A stretch of 64,000 bases of DNA from Ponticaulis sp. (GTDB taxonomy: Bacteria; Pseudomonadota; Alphaproteobacteria; Caulobacterales; Hyphomonadaceae): NCBI GenBank assembly GCA_002692725.1, contig NZLU01000067.1, positions 346,217-410,216 of the forward strand, read 5' to 3'. The notes under the pieces were generated by a model. It ran no database searches, was not told the DNA's origin, and was given only the letters and a program-made list of their open reading frames with translations. Every line of letters begins with the position of its first letter. Position 1 is the stretch's first letter. Made by a program: the position numbers and the translations under genes. Below, one piece after another: positions 28,019 through 37,415 of the stretch.

Positions 28019-29575
28019 ATGTTAATTCACCTACTTTCAAGGCTACTAACCGCTCTCGCTCTCGGTTCGCTCGGTTTGACCGCCGCCTCATTTGCTGAGA
28101 GCGATTTTGAAGGTAGCTGGCGGTCGGCGAACGGATGGGGCGAACTTCGCCTGCAGCAGAACGGCGATACCGTTCAGGGCGATTATGGCGATCGTGGAAT
28201 TATATGGGGCAAGGTTAAGAATGACGTTTTGAGGGCGGTATTCACCTATACTGACGCCAGCGGAACGGTTCCAGTCACCACGCCTCAACCGCAATACGGC
28301 TTCGTCGAATTTTACCGAAAGGGCGGCCTGATGAAAGGTCGCTGGAAATGGCGTGAAACGCTGGCCGGTTCGACGGTCAGTGACCCGGCCGAATGGGTTG
28401 CCGATCGTGTTTCCGCCGTCAGGCCGACACTCACTCACACGGGAAATTCTGCTTTCGGCCGCCCCGGCAGCATAAACTGGTTTCCACTCGCATCTCAGGC
28501 ACAGATGGACTGGGTCTCCTTTCAAACGGACACCTACACTCCATGGCCTGACTTGAAAGTGCCTGATCGCGGCCAGATGCCCGTCGATAAGGACTTCCCG
28601 GACATGGTGACAGGCCCGTCGGGCGACTGGACCGGCACATATGAAATCGACGGCTCTAACGTGTATCTCCGCCAGTCCGGAGACTGGGTCTGGGGCCGCA
28701 AGGGCGATGCCGTCACGCTTCTGGGCTATGTGAAAGACGATGATTTGCGTGGCGTGTTCACGCATGTCGATTCGCGCACAGGCCTGACACATAGCTTCAC
28801 CCGCTGGGGCATGTTCGAATTGCGCAAGGTGAATGACCGCGTTCTTGGTAATTGGAAATGGCGCGAAACAGTCACCAATTCCTCGCGGGATGGTTTGTGG
28901 GCCGGGCAGCGTAAAATGTCCTCGCAGCCACAAATGCCCGACCCTGCATCTCTCGGCGCTGACGCTGTCTTCCCGTCTCGCATGACAGAGGAAGATTATT
29001 ACTGGATGACGTTCAGTGGTTCAGATCGCGCGCCATCCGGCCCGACCCTGCCAAATGATGATACTGAGTACGGTCCCAAGCCGACCAATGTCTCAGCACC
29101 TGACAAGATAGAGCTCATTGTCAGCAAAGCCCGAATGAACCAGACCGGAGGATTAGAACGCTTCGATGAGTTTTTCGGTAGTATCTATGTCAGGGTAAAA
29201 GCTGGAAACCAGCTGATTCCGGAAGAATCTGATACGTCGAGTACAGTGTTTCGTCGTACAAGTCGCGAGTTAAACAAGGAACGCAGTATCGCTGTCAAAC
29301 CGCCAACCGGCAGCCCACTAACGATACGCATTTACGATCTGCCGCCAGCCGTGGAGAACGGAAGCCAAGCCCTGAAAATTGTCTTCGATATTATGGTCAT
29401 CGAAGGCGACCGGCTCCGCATCAATCAGGACAAATGTGAAGGCGAAGTCGAGATATTCCCGTCAGGCGCACCCTGGTGGAAGGACACGACCCTTACCTAT
29501 CGTGACGAGGCGAATCTGAAATGCGATAATGGAATCTCAGTCACGATTCCCTTCCGCATCAGCCACGCGAACTGA
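28019..29575 (+). CDS. Exported protein with two homologous beta-rich repeats
   Basis: The ATG at 28019 follows GGAGGCGAAC and opens a signal peptide (LLTALALGSLGLTAASFAES). The 518-residue product contains two related repeats of about 90 residues. The first (near residues 30-120) runs from FEGSWRSANGWGELRLQQNG to GRWKWRETL. The second (near 200-295) runs from DWTGTYEIDGSNVYLRQSGD to GNWKWRETV. An unrelated C-terminal beta domain (about 350-518) follows. I do not recognise the family. It lies between cysS and the detached cysS end. Confidence 0.75.
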   Translation: MLIHLLSRLLTALALGSLGLTAASFAESDFEGSWRSANGWGELRLQQNGDTVQGDYGDRGIIWGKVKNDVLRAVFTYTDASGTVPVTTPQPQYGFVEFYRKGGLMKGRWKWRETLAGSTVSDPAEWVADRVSAVRPTLTHTGNSAFGRPGSINWFPLASQAQMDWVSFQTDTYTPWPDLKVPDRGQMPVDKDFPDMVTGPSGDWTGTYEIDGSNVYLRQSGDWVWGRKGDAVTLLGYVKDDDLRGVFTHVDSRTGLTHSFTRWGMFELRKVNDRVLGNWKWRETVTNSSRDGLWAGQRKMSSQPQMPDPASLGADAVFPSRMTEEDYYWMTFSGSDRAPSGPTLPNDDTEYGPKPTNVSAPDKIELIVSKARMNQTGGLERFDEFFGSIYVRVKAGNQLIPEESDTSSTVFRRTSRELNKERSIAVKPPTGSPLTIRIYDLPPAVENGSQALKIVFDIMVIEGDRLRINQDKCEGEVEIFPSGAPWWKDTTLTYRDEANLKCDNGISVTIPFRISHAN

Positions 29576-29589
29576 TTGCCAACATCCGT

Positions 29590-29616
29590 CTCTCCCGCCT
29601 CGCCCCGGCGGGAGAG
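29590..29616. terminator. Strong hairpin between two convergent genes
   Basis: CTCTCCCGCC and GGCGGGAGAG form a perfect 10-bp GC-rich stem with a 7-base loop. It lies 14 bases after the exported-protein stop and 22 bases beyond the cysS end on the other strand. It lacks a T-run, but its position suggests bidirectional termination. Confidence 0.5.
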
Positions 29617-29638
29617 AGGCGTATCTACGAGCAATAGA

Positions 29639-31027
29639 TCATACCCGGCGCCAGGTGCTTCCGCCCGCGCCATCCATGATCTCAATGCCCTCAGCCTTGA
29701 GCGTATCACGAATCCGGTCCGCCTCAGCCCAGTCCTTGTTTTTCCGTGCGTCCAGCCGCGCCTGCACCAGAGCATCGATCCGTGCAGTCTCATCCGCGTC
29801 GCCGCCATGCTCCCATTCCGTTGGCGTCATTGAGAGCAGCCCCAGCGCCTCGCCCGCATCGACCAGCATGTTGCGCACAGCCAGCATAGCGGCCTCGTTC
29901 TTCTCATCGGCAGCCTTATTCGCCTCCGAGGCCAGTGCATGCAGCTCCGCCAGAGCCAGCGGCGTGTTGAGATCATCCATGAGCTTTTCGCGCACGCCAT
30001 GCCGGTCGTCAGGCTTCACCTCGCCCTCGCCCCAGACCCGGCGCAGCGCGCCATAAATCCGGTCGAGTGAGGTCTTGGACTGTTCCAGCAGGCCACGCGT
30101 CCAGTCGAGCGGCGCCCGGTAATGCCCGGACAAAAGCGCATACCGCAGCACTTCGCCCGGCCAGTCCTTCACCAGATCATGCACCAGCTTCACATTGCCC
30201 AGCGACTTGGACATTTTCTCGCCTTCCATGTCGAGAAAGCCATTGTGCATCCAGTAATTGGCCAGCGTTTCGCCATGCGCGCATTCGCTCTGCGCAATCT
30301 CATTTTCATGGTGCGGAAAGGTCAGGTCGATCCCGCCGCCATGAATGTCGATCGTGTCGCCCAGCTCCGCCTTGATCATGGCCGAGCACTCAATATGCCA
30401 GCCGGGCCGCCCCCGGCCCCAAGGACTGTCCCAGATCGCCTCGTCAGGCTCGCCCTCTTTGGCGAATTTCCAGATGGCGAAATCCGCTGGACTTCGCTTG
30501 CCCTCATCCACGGCCACGCGCGCGCCTGCTTCATTGTCATCCTGTTTCCGGCCGGAGAGCTTTCCATAATCGTCCATCTGGTCGACCTGAAAATAGAGCC
30601 CATCCTTCGTCACATAGGCATAGCCTTTGCGCTCAAGGCTCTCGCCAATCTTGATCATGCCGTCAATGTGCTGGGTCGCCCAGGGCTCGATATCCGGCGC
30701 TCTTACGCCAAGGCTCGCCATATCGGCATTATAGATATCGGCATATTTTTTCGTGATGTCGGCAATGCTCTCGCCGGTCTCATTCGACCTGGCAATGATC
30801 TTGTCTTCGACATCAGTGATATTCCGAGCATAGACCACCGCATCCGGGCCATAAATATGGCCGAGCAGACGCCGCAGCGTATCGAACACCACAGGTGGCC
30901 GCGCATTGCCGATATGGGCATAATTATACACCGTCGGCCCGCACACATAGAGCGTCACGCGGGCAGGATCCTGAGGTTCAAACACGCGCTTTTCGCGCGC
31001 CATCGTATCGTAAAGGCGTAAGGTCAT
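29639..31027 (-). CDS. cysS: Cysteinyl-tRNA synthetase
   Basis: The start is the ATG at 31027 (MTLRLYDTMAREKRVFEP); the open frame upstream is not CysS-like. The 462-residue product has the class I HIGH-like motif (YAHIGNARP), zinc ligands including YVCGPTVYN, GWHIECS and HHENEIAQSE, and the KMSKS motif (EKMSKSLGN). It charges tRNA-Cys in the cytosol. Its last 92 bases occur again at 27857-27948. Confidence 0.97.
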   Translation of the reverse strand: MTLRLYDTMAREKRVFEPQDPARVTLYVCGPTVYNYAHIGNARPPVVFDTLRRLLGHIYGPDAVVYARNITDVEDKIIARSNETGESIADITKKYADIYNADMASLGVRAPDIEPWATQHIDGMIKIGESLERKGYAYVTKDGLYFQVDQMDDYGKLSGRKQDDNEAGARVAVDEGKRSPADFAIWKFAKEGEPDEAIWDSPWGRGRPGWHIECSAMIKAELGDTIDIHGGGIDLTFPHHENEIAQSECAHGETLANYWMHNGFLDMEGEKMSKSLGNVKLVHDLVKDWPGEVLRYALLSGHYRAPLDWTRGLLEQSKTSLDRIYGALRRVWGEGEVKPDDRHGVREKLMDDLNTPLALAELHALASEANKAADEKNEAAMLAVRNMLVDAGEALGLLSMTPTEWEHGGDADETARIDALVQARLDARKNKDWAEADRIRDTLKAEGIEIMDGAGGSTWRRV

Positions 31028-31225
31028 AGTTAGCTTTTGGTCTAAATTCGTTCGCACGGCCTTAAAGCAGCCATCCCAGCCCCTAGCAAATGCAAAAATC
31101 CTTTTACCTGCTCTCAGTGTTACGTAATCCGGCGGTCCGTGAACTAAGTCTCCGGAACTGAAGCTGATAACACAGGCAGGCACACCTTGGCGGATACTAC
31201 CTACCCGAAAACGCCCTTAACAAGG

Positions 31226-32011
31226 TCAAGTTTCATCAAGACGCCAAAGACTCTCAGGCCATTCGTATCTCCAGTTTAGTTTATGGAGTGGAGCAGACTG
31301 GTAGAGCGCGGAAGCGACCTCCTCGAGCTCACCCTCAAAGTCTGCTAACTCCTTCCTGGCCTTACTGAACAAAAGAGGACGGAATGCTGACACCTTGGGC
31401 GTTGCCTCCCATATCTCCGCACAAACCTCATTTTCACGAACGCACCGCTCAAATAGATAATGCACACAATAATAAGGATAAAAGGGAATATAGCTCCACG
31501 GAGGAGAAATGAAACTCAAATGAAACTTGCGACCTAATTTCCTTGCCAGCAAGCTTTTCTCTGGCAATAAACGACGATTTATTTGCCAGTATTTCGAAAA
31601 CAAATCAAACCAATGATCGATCAATTTGTTTTCCGCAACCGAGGCAAGGAACCACGACGACAAAAGTCTATCTGGATAGGGCGCAGAAAACGCAAAAAAA
31701 CCACTTTTCTCCCACACGCTCGGAAGCCAATCATCGAGCGGAACCGTTGGCAGTAACGTTGCATCTATCCATATTCCACCATTTCTTTTCAGAAGTGCCA
31801 GCCTCAGAAAATCTGATTTGATTTGGGCGCTCACATCTCGTGCATCGAACTCGTTGGCCTCAAAAACATCCGCAGCCGACTCCTCGTTAAAAACAATCAA
31901 GTTATAATCTGGATTGAGGCTTTGCCATTTTTCAATGTTTTTCCGCACTAAGCTCGGCGCTGTCGCCAAATCGCGATCCCAGTAGCAAAACATCTGTTTT
32001 GGCAGGTCCAT
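31226..32011 (-). CDS. Capsular polysaccharide synthesis-type glycosyltransferase
   Basis: The 261-residue product opens LPKQMFCYWDRDLATAPSLV and contains the donor-binding region SDFLRLALLKRNGGIWIDAT, which is the GT32/Caps_synth pattern with its D-x-[DA] metal site. It would add a sugar to a surface polysaccharide precursor at the inner membrane. It starts 12 bases after the flippase stop, so the two form an operon. The DNA is distinctly AT-richer than its surroundings, indicating transfer. Confidence 0.82.
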   Translation of the reverse strand: MDLPKQMFCYWDRDLATAPSLVRKNIEKWQSLNPDYNLIVFNEESAADVFEANEFDARDVSAQIKSDFLRLALLKRNGGIWIDATLLPTVPLDDWLPSVWEKSGFFAFSAPYPDRLLSSWFLASVAENKLIDHWFDLFSKYWQINRRLLPEKSLLARKLGRKFHLSFISPPWSYIPFYPYYCVHYLFERCVRENEVCAEIWEATPKVSAFRPLLFSKARKELADFEGELEEVASALYQSAPLHKLNWRYEWPESLWRLDET

Positions 32012-32023
32012 ACTCGTCCCCCA

Positions 32024-33514
32024 TTAATCATGCGCGTTATTGAACCCAAATCTTCGGAAATACTTATCGAGATTCAGCTTTGCAAGTAATTCCAGCATCC
32101 TTGGCCCAAAGACTAAGCTCGGAAACACATACGCCAAAGGAATAATCACCGCAAGAACGCTCACTCCCAAAACAAACAAAATCCAATAACCCTCCAGATT
32201 AATCATAAATATACGCAACATTATTGAAACAATAACAATAAAAATAGAAATCAAAATAGGACGAATATGAAGCTTTAAAATCAATATTAAATCCATGTTC
32301 AAAATACTCATGACTATAATTATAGAGATAAAATACGACAACCAAATGGAAGCAACGATCGATGCAGTTATACAAATCAAGCCGTCTTCTCTTAAAAAAT
32401 ATACTCCCGCCACAACGAAAGCTACAGTCATCAAATTTATGGGAACAAGCAAGAAAGGTTTACCAATTGCTGTAAACACGACCGAAAGAGTTCTCTGCCC
32501 CAATCTCGGATAGAAGCCGAGCGCAAGAATTGCAAAAGGAGTGATAGCACTCAGCCAATCTTCGCCAAGCAGAATCAATATGATTTCCTGAGAAAATAAG
32601 TAAGATAACGTACCAATCGGAATAGTCAGATAGGCGGTAAATTCCAAACCACGATAAACTGCCGATGTGAGTCTCTGTCTATCAGCTTGAATGGATGACA
32701 GACTCGGAAAAGCAGTCGATTTCAGCATACTTCCAAACAATGAAGAGACTGTTTTGGTTAAGAAGGCAGCTCTTGAGTAGAGGCCAAGATCCTGAACGCC
32801 CAAAGTGTTGGAAATGCAGAAACGATCTACGTTTGTCGAAAGGAAATTTACCGGACGGCCCGCTGCGAATCTGAGGGCGAGCGGATAAAGCTCATGGAAT
32901 GCCTTCTGGTCGAATTTTGGCCACTCGAGCATGTTGCGCGCGTAAAATGCTCCAAGCATCAACAAGACCGCAGCCTCAACAATCGTGCCGATGACAATCG
33001 ACCAGTAGCTAAAACCTGCGAACGCTAGCGGAATAATCACCAAATAATTTCCGAAAAACCAAGAGATGGTTTCTGAAAGCGCAATTTGCTTAGCAAGATA
33101 CTCTTTCGCTAATATCGATGATATGTATATGTATGTCACTCTGAAGATCAGATAGCAGAACAAGTATCGTGAAATCTCACTTAGCTCTGGCACCTTTAAA
33201 ATATCAGCCAACAGTTGGGCAGATACGTAAAAAAGTACGGAAAAGGCGACAGAAAGCAAAAGAGTAACAAAGAAACCTGTCGCGATATGCTTTTTACGGA
33301 TGTCCTGTTTCTGTATTATTGCGGCGCCAAACCCAGCATCTGCAAACATCATAGCGAGTTCCACGACCACCATTGTTGCGGTAACAATACCGTACTCTTC
33401 AGGGCTCAGGACTCTTGCAAGTATTGAAACAGAGAAAACTTTCAGCAGCATTTTTAGAATCGATGCCGCACCGATCCAACTGGCGCCCCTGAAAGTTTTG
33501 GATGTTAAACTCAC
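32024..33514 (-). CDS. Oligosaccharide flippase (Wzx/polysaccharide transporter family)
   Basis: The 496-residue product has 12-14 membrane segments and opens SKTFRGASWIGAASILKMLL, followed by ARVLSPEEYGIVTATMVVVE, the MOP-superfamily WzxC pattern. It would move lipid-linked oligosaccharides across the inner membrane. The start is a GTG at 33514 preceded by AGGGGGC. Together with the transferase it forms an AT-rich polysaccharide pair. No polymerase or further transferases are nearby. Confidence 0.9.
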   Translation of the reverse strand: MSLTSKTFRGASWIGAASILKMLLKVFSVSILARVLSPEEYGIVTATMVVVELAMMFADAGFGAAIIQKQDIRKKHIATGFFVTLLLSVAFSVLFYVSAQLLADILKVPELSEISRYLFCYLIFRVTYIYISSILAKEYLAKQIALSETISWFFGNYLVIIPLAFAGFSYWSIVIGTIVEAAVLLMLGAFYARNMLEWPKFDQKAFHELYPLALRFAAGRPVNFLSTNVDRFCISNTLGVQDLGLYSRAAFLTKTVSSLFGSMLKSTAFPSLSSIQADRQRLTSAVYRGLEFTAYLTIPIGTLSYLFSQEIILILLGEDWLSAITPFAILALGFYPRLGQRTLSVVFTAIGKPFLLVPINLMTVAFVVAGVYFLREDGLICITASIVASIWLSYFISIIIVMSILNMDLILILKLHIRPILISIFIVIVSIMLRIFMINLEGYWILFVLGVSVLAVIIPLAYVFPSLVFGPRMLELLAKLNLDKYFRRFGFNNAHD

Positions 33515-34191
33515 GCTTGTGCCCCCTGGATGTTCGTTCGCTATATAGCCGAAACAAAATGTGAAAAAGTGTAATCAGAAAGTTTTTCGCTGTGTTGAAG
33601 GATTTGCTAAAGCGAGTAGCGATCTGAGTTGCGGATATAGTTTCGGAAGCAGATCTGATTTTCCTAAAAACGGCAGAAAAAACATAGAGTGCCAATAAGT
33701 TTCTGCCCTTCTGAAAACTCATAACAGAAACTCTCTGCGATTAACCCTGCGCGCGTACTGCCAATCCTGCCCCCTTGCTACTCCCAGCACCAAACTCGGG
33801 TAGATAGTTGTGAACCTGATTCCATAGTTCTCTACGTCTGACGCTAGTGTCCTTGTCCTGTACTCAGCTTCGGCCGACATGGCTTTCGCTGATCGGCCAA
33901 ACTGCCGACGAGATCGCATACTCGAAATCATTTAGGGCGATGCGTGCGCTTCTGACCAAATATCCTGCTCTGAACCCACAGGCTGCGGCACGCAGGCGCA
34001 AACTGGTTTGACGCCGATGATGGCTGACAGGCCTTCATGACCATCGATAATAGACCAAAGGGCGATAACCGATCTGACTTTACGCATTATCCAAGCGACA
34101 AACCCGGTAGGTTACCTTTGCGCACATATCGCTACACGAAATGGCGTTCTTAGATCGTATGGTGACATGAAAAACTTCAGGAGAAAGAAAG
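33515..34191. other. Long intergenic region with decayed coding traces
   Basis: These 677 bases hold no convincing gene. On the plus strand, a frame open from 33820 to the stop at 34009-34011 ends ALLTKYPALNPQAAARRRKL, which looks like a genuine C-terminus without a start. On the minus strand, 33719-33931 is open but not protein-like. It is probably debris at the edge of the transferred polysaccharide patch. A GGAG ribosome site for the SDR stands at its right end. Confidence 0.4.
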
Positions 34192-34946
34192 ATGGGACTC
34201 ACACTCGAAGGCAAAACCGCGCTCGTCACTGGCGCAGGCTCGGGCCTCGGCGCCGCCATTTCTGACACGCTCGCTGAAGCAGGACTGACCGTTGCGGTGA
34301 CGGATATGGATCAGGACTCGGTCGACGCCAAAGTAAAGGACATCACCGATAAGGGCGGCAAGGCCTTACCCTTTATTCTGGATGTGACCGACCCCGAAGC
34401 ATTCGAAAAACCATTGCCGATGTGAAGGCGGCAACGGGTTCGTTGAATTATGTGGTCAATAATGCGGGCATTGATGGCGCCCACGCCGCGCTAGGCGACT
34501 ATCCGCTCGATAGCTGGAAGAAAGTGATCGATGTCAACCTCAACGGCGTGTTCTATGGCGTAAGGTTTGGCGTGCCTGCCATCAAGGCCTCGGGCGGCGG
34601 TGCCATTGTGAACATGGCCTCGATTTTCGGCTCTGTCGGCACGGACCTTTCGGTCGGTTATGTGGCCGCGAAGCACGCTGTCGTGGGGATCACCAAATCG
34701 GCGGCAATCGCGCACTCGAAAGAAGGCGTCCGCGTCAATGCAGTGGGCCCGGCCTTCATCGAAACCCCGCTCTTGGCCAATAATTTCGACGAAGAGGCCA
34801 AACAAGGGCTGATCGACGCAACGCCAGCAGGCCGCCTTGGCCAGCCCCCGGAAGTCGCCGCGCTTGTAGCGTTTCTCCTGTCTGACGAAGCGAGCTATGT
34901 GACCGGTTCCTACCATCTGGTTGATGGCGCTTATACCGCGCAATGA
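34192..34946 (+). pseudogene. SDR-family oxidoreductase with a single-base frameshift
   Basis: Two frames together make one normal SDR. The first (34192-34425) has TGAGSGLGAA (cofactor motif) and FILDVTDPEAFEK. The second (to 34946) has VNNAGI, NMASIFGSVG, the YVAAK catalytic pair and VTGSYHLVDGAY. They join if one A is added to the run of five at 34406-34410, restoring a continuous EK-TIADVKAA reading. As written the gene is broken. A sequencing error or phase variation at the short A-run is possible. The substrate is unknown. Confidence 0.85.
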
Positions 34947-35047
34947 CGCGACCAGCACTGATGATGCAATGTGCGGTCATGAGACTTCATCATGGAACCC
35001 AATCCGACGATCGCTCGTTGAGTTGATCAGAATTTCAGGAGGTAATC

Positions 35048-35428
35048 ATGACCCCGATTGTAAAAATCTTCACTTCCGGCGCCATTACGGCCATCCTGCT
35101 GTCAGGCGCTTCGCTTCCGGCCACTGCAGAGCCGCCACACTGCCCGCCAGGGCATGAGAAGAAGGGCTGGTGCTCAAATGACCGTGTCCGTCATTATGAC
35201 CATGACGACCGGCGCGATGAGCAACGCGCCTATGACCAAGGCTATAAGGACGGTCAGCGTGATGCAATCCGCTATGGCGACCGCTATTACGACAATTATC
35301 GCGTGATCCGCGACTATGACCGGTACGGCCTGACACCGCCGCCACAAGGGCAATATTACGCGCAGATGGATGACGACATTGTGCTTGTGATGGCTGCCAC
35401 CCAGTTGATCCAGGAATTCATCCGATAA
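35048..35428 (+). CDS. RcnB-like periplasmic protein
   Basis: The 126-residue product has a signal peptide (ITAILLSGASLPATAEP), a charged, Tyr/Asp/Arg-rich middle and a C-terminus with DYDRYGLTPPPQGQYYAQM followed by a hydrophobic helix. This matches the RcnB/CigR pattern Y-R-x-Y-G-L-P-x-P-P-x-G. GGAGG precedes the ATG. RcnB-type proteins sit in the periplasm; the founding member affects nickel/cobalt efflux. A good terminator follows. Confidence 0.75.
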   Translation: MTPIVKIFTSGAITAILLSGASLPATAEPPHCPPGHEKKGWCSNDRVRHYDHDDRRDEQRAYDQGYKDGQRDAIRYGDRYYDNYRVIRDYDRYGLTPPPQGQYYAQMDDDIVLVMAATQLIQEFIR

Positions 35429-35443
35429 TCGGGGGCAGAGATG

Positions 35444-35485
35444 AAAAAACGGGCGGAGCCGGGACCAACGGCTTCGCCCGTTTTT
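35444..35485 (+). terminator. Rho-independent terminator after the RcnB-like gene
   Basis: AAAACGGGCGGAGCCG pairs with CGGCTTCGCCCGTTTTT across a 7-base loop, with one internal mismatch and a T-tract at the end. Flanking A- and T-runs would allow it to act in both directions. Confidence 0.85.
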
Positions 35486-35566
35486 GCTTGTGTAAGCACA
35501 GCTTGAATTACACTCCTGCTGAATTACACTGGCGCCGGGTGAAAATTTGAAATCGAAGGGGACGTC

Positions 35567-36049
35567 ATGTCATCAATGATCGCCGTCATCATGGCCGCCA
35601 ACATCGCAGGGTGTTCACCATCCACTGACGCAGAAGCGGCATTTCATGCCATCGAGGAAACGAATGCCAAAGCTATGGCTGCCGTTGCGGAAGGCGATAT
35701 CGAAACATATGCCAGCTTATTCACGGAAGACGCGTGGTCCATGCCGCCAAACAGTCCTGTCAGCAAGGGACGACAGGAGATTTTAGACGCTTTCACACAG
35801 ATGACGCAATTTGGCGCGGTGCAGTTCAATCTGACCGCGCTGGATGTGTCTGTCTGTGGCCCGTCGGCTGTTGAACGCGGTGCGTTCACGCTCGATTTCA
35901 CCCCATTCGAGGATACCTCCCCCATCCCCGCCTTCCATGATGAAGGCCATTATCTGGTTCATTGGGTGGAAGAAGGTGGCAAATGGCTGATCCGAACCGA
36001 CGCGCCGGTCAGCACCATTCCGCTGCCCTTGCCGCCCCCCACTGAATGA
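35567..36049 (+). CDS. SnoaL/DUF4440-like (NTF2 fold) lipoprotein
   Basis: The 160-residue product has a short hydrophobic start with a lipobox-like NIAGC and then an NTF2-like domain: AIEETNAKAMAAVAEGDIET, YASLFTEDAWSMPPN and KGRQEILDAF. These are hallmarks of the SnoaL/DUF4440 group, which includes isomerases and ligand-binding proteins. GGGGAC precedes the ATG. Whether it is exported is uncertain because the signal is short. Confidence 0.75.
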   Translation: MSSMIAVIMAANIAGCSPSTDAEAAFHAIEETNAKAMAAVAEGDIETYASLFTEDAWSMPPNSPVSKGRQEILDAFTQMTQFGAVQFNLTALDVSVCGPSAVERGAFTLDFTPFEDTSPIPAFHDEGHYLVHWVEEGGKWLIRTDAPVSTIPLPLPPPTE

Positions 36050-36152
36050 GTTGACGCATGGGAGAGCAAGCCGGCTTGGACGACCGCCTGAGATAACCTG
36101 GCTCGTAGGGCCCCTGTTCTCAGGTCAGTCATGGGTGCGGGATGGGTTCAGT

Positions 36153-36944
36153 TCAGCCGGTTTGCTCGGTTTTGGGCGCATTACAAATCGGCTCCACGCC
36201 TGGATAAACCGGTTCTGGAAGACTTTCCAACTCGGGGCGCGCAATCAAATATCCTTGCATCAGATCAACCCCAAGCTCTCGCAGGAGCTCAAATTCCTCG
36301 ATCGTCTCGACTCCCTCGCACACAGGGATCACGTCCAGATCGTTCAGCATGTCCAATGTTCGCAACACGATTGTCTGTTTGACCTTATCGCGATCAATAT
36401 TGCGAATGAGATCCATATCGAGTTTGACGATATCCGGCTGAAATTGCGCGAGCAGCCCAAGGCCGGCATAACCAGATCCGAAGTCATCAATTGCTGTCTT
36501 GAAGCCCATCGAGCGATAGGCCCGAAGAATATTCAACAGATGAGCGGTGTCGACACGCTCAACTTCTGTGAACTCGAAAATGATGTTCTCAAGCGGAAAT
36601 CCAGTGCTCAGCGCCGTCGCCAAGGTAAGGCGAATACACGCACGAGGCTCATAGATCGCATTCGGGAGAAAATTAATGGACAAGAGCGACTTCTGATCGG
36701 CCATGCCGAGCTTCGAGCCAAGCTCAATGGCTGTCACGCGGCATTTCTGGTCAAACGCATATTTGTTGGCTTCAGAGACCCGATCCAGAATGGTTGATGC
36801 TGGCGCACCTTCCGGGCTCCGGACAAGGGCTTCGTTGGCAAAAACACTGCCCTGGCTTGCATTGATAATGGGTTGAAAGGCCATGGTGATCGGAAAGTCC
36901 AACTCAGCACCATCGCGGCATCCTTCGCAAAGTTTTTTTGGCAT
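36153..36944 (-). CDS. EAL-domain cyclic-di-GMP phosphodiesterase
   Basis: The 263-residue product is a stand-alone EAL domain. Catalytic motifs are intact: EALVR near residue 38, INFLPN, FEFTE, AIDDFGSGYAGL (DDFG), KLDM, EGVET and a final GYLIARP. It should hydrolyse c-di-GMP to pGpG. A CEGC cysteine pair lies at residues 6-9, which could bind metal or sense redox state. There is no GGDEF, signal peptide or membrane segment. It is the main c-di-GMP enzyme visible here; a PilZ receptor lies at 54.6-57 kb. Confidence 0.92.
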   Translation of the reverse strand: MPKKLCEGCRDGAELDFPITMAFQPIINASQGSVFANEALVRSPEGAPASTILDRVSEANKYAFDQKCRVTAIELGSKLGMADQKSLLSINFLPNAIYEPRACIRLTLATALSTGFPLENIIFEFTEVERVDTAHLLNILRAYRSMGFKTAIDDFGSGYAGLGLLAQFQPDIVKLDMDLIRNIDRDKVKQTIVLRTLDMLNDLDVIPVCEGVETIEEFELLRELGVDLMQGYLIARPELESLPEPVYPGVEPICNAPKTEQTG

Positions 36945-37064
36945 TTTATCGATCGTCCGAATGCTATCGGCTTAACATTATTCAAAAAAACTTAATGTCA
37001 GGTAGACTCAAAGGTGAAGAAAGCTCCAATGCGATTGCAAGGTCAGTGAGAGCGAATGCCCTGC

Positions 37065-37415
37065 TCACCCCCGCAAAATCTTCTCCATCGCCTTTCCTTT
37101 GGCGAGTTCATCGATCAGCTTGTCCATATAGCGCAGCTCCCGCATGACCGGCTCCTGCACCTCCTGAACCTTCACCCCGCAGACAGAGCCCGTGATCAGC
37201 TCACGCGCCGGATTGAGCTTGGGGGCAGTCGTGATGAAGGTCTCGCAATCGGCCTCACTGGCAATCACCGCGCCCAGGCTGGCCTGATCATGTCCGGTGA
37301 GCCAGCAAATGATTTCGTCCACCTCGGCCTTGGTCCGGCCCTTCTTCTCGGCCTTGACAACGTAGTGGGGATACACACCGCCAAACCGCATGCCGTAAAC
37401 TTTGTGCTTGGTCAT
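37065..37415 (-). CDS. DUF2200 family protein
   Basis: The 116-residue product begins [20 protein letters not shown] and continues [20 protein letters not shown], the DUF2200 consensus, and ends with the family's charged helices. The function of DUF2200 proteins is unknown. Its ATG overlaps the stop of the peptidase gene by 4 bases (ATGA type), so translation is probably coupled. Confidence 0.88.
   Translation of the reverse strand: MTKHKVYGMRFGGVYPHYVVKAEKKGRTKAEVDEIICWLTGHDQASLGAVIASEADCETFITTAPKLNPARELITGSVCGVKVQEVQEPVMRELRYMDKLIDELAKGKAMEKILRG

Larger units (their letters stand above)
27949..29645. mobile_element. Putative inserted segment behind cysS
   Basis: The segment is bounded on the right by cysS and on the left by the detached 92-base copy of its 3' end, which form direct repeats. 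It carries one exported-protein gene, convergent with cysS, and no recombinase. The structure is what integration of a circular molecule carrying a cysS 3' end would leave. Replacement of the locus by DNA from a relative would look similar. Confidence 0.45.

Noticed and set aside
30122..31021. Long plus-strand open frame (about 300 codons) over cysS
   Set aside because: Antisense shadow of a confidently identified cysS; no ribosome site and no recognisable protein features.
33719..33931. Minus-strand open frame of about 70 codons upstream of the flippase
   Set aside because: No ribosome site and no protein-like composition; described as part of a decayed intergenic region.
34400..34425. Programmed ribosomal frameshift in the SDR
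   Set aside because: The A-run is only five long, no stimulatory structure is apparent, and SDR enzymes are not known to use frameshifting; a deletion or sequencing error is simpler.
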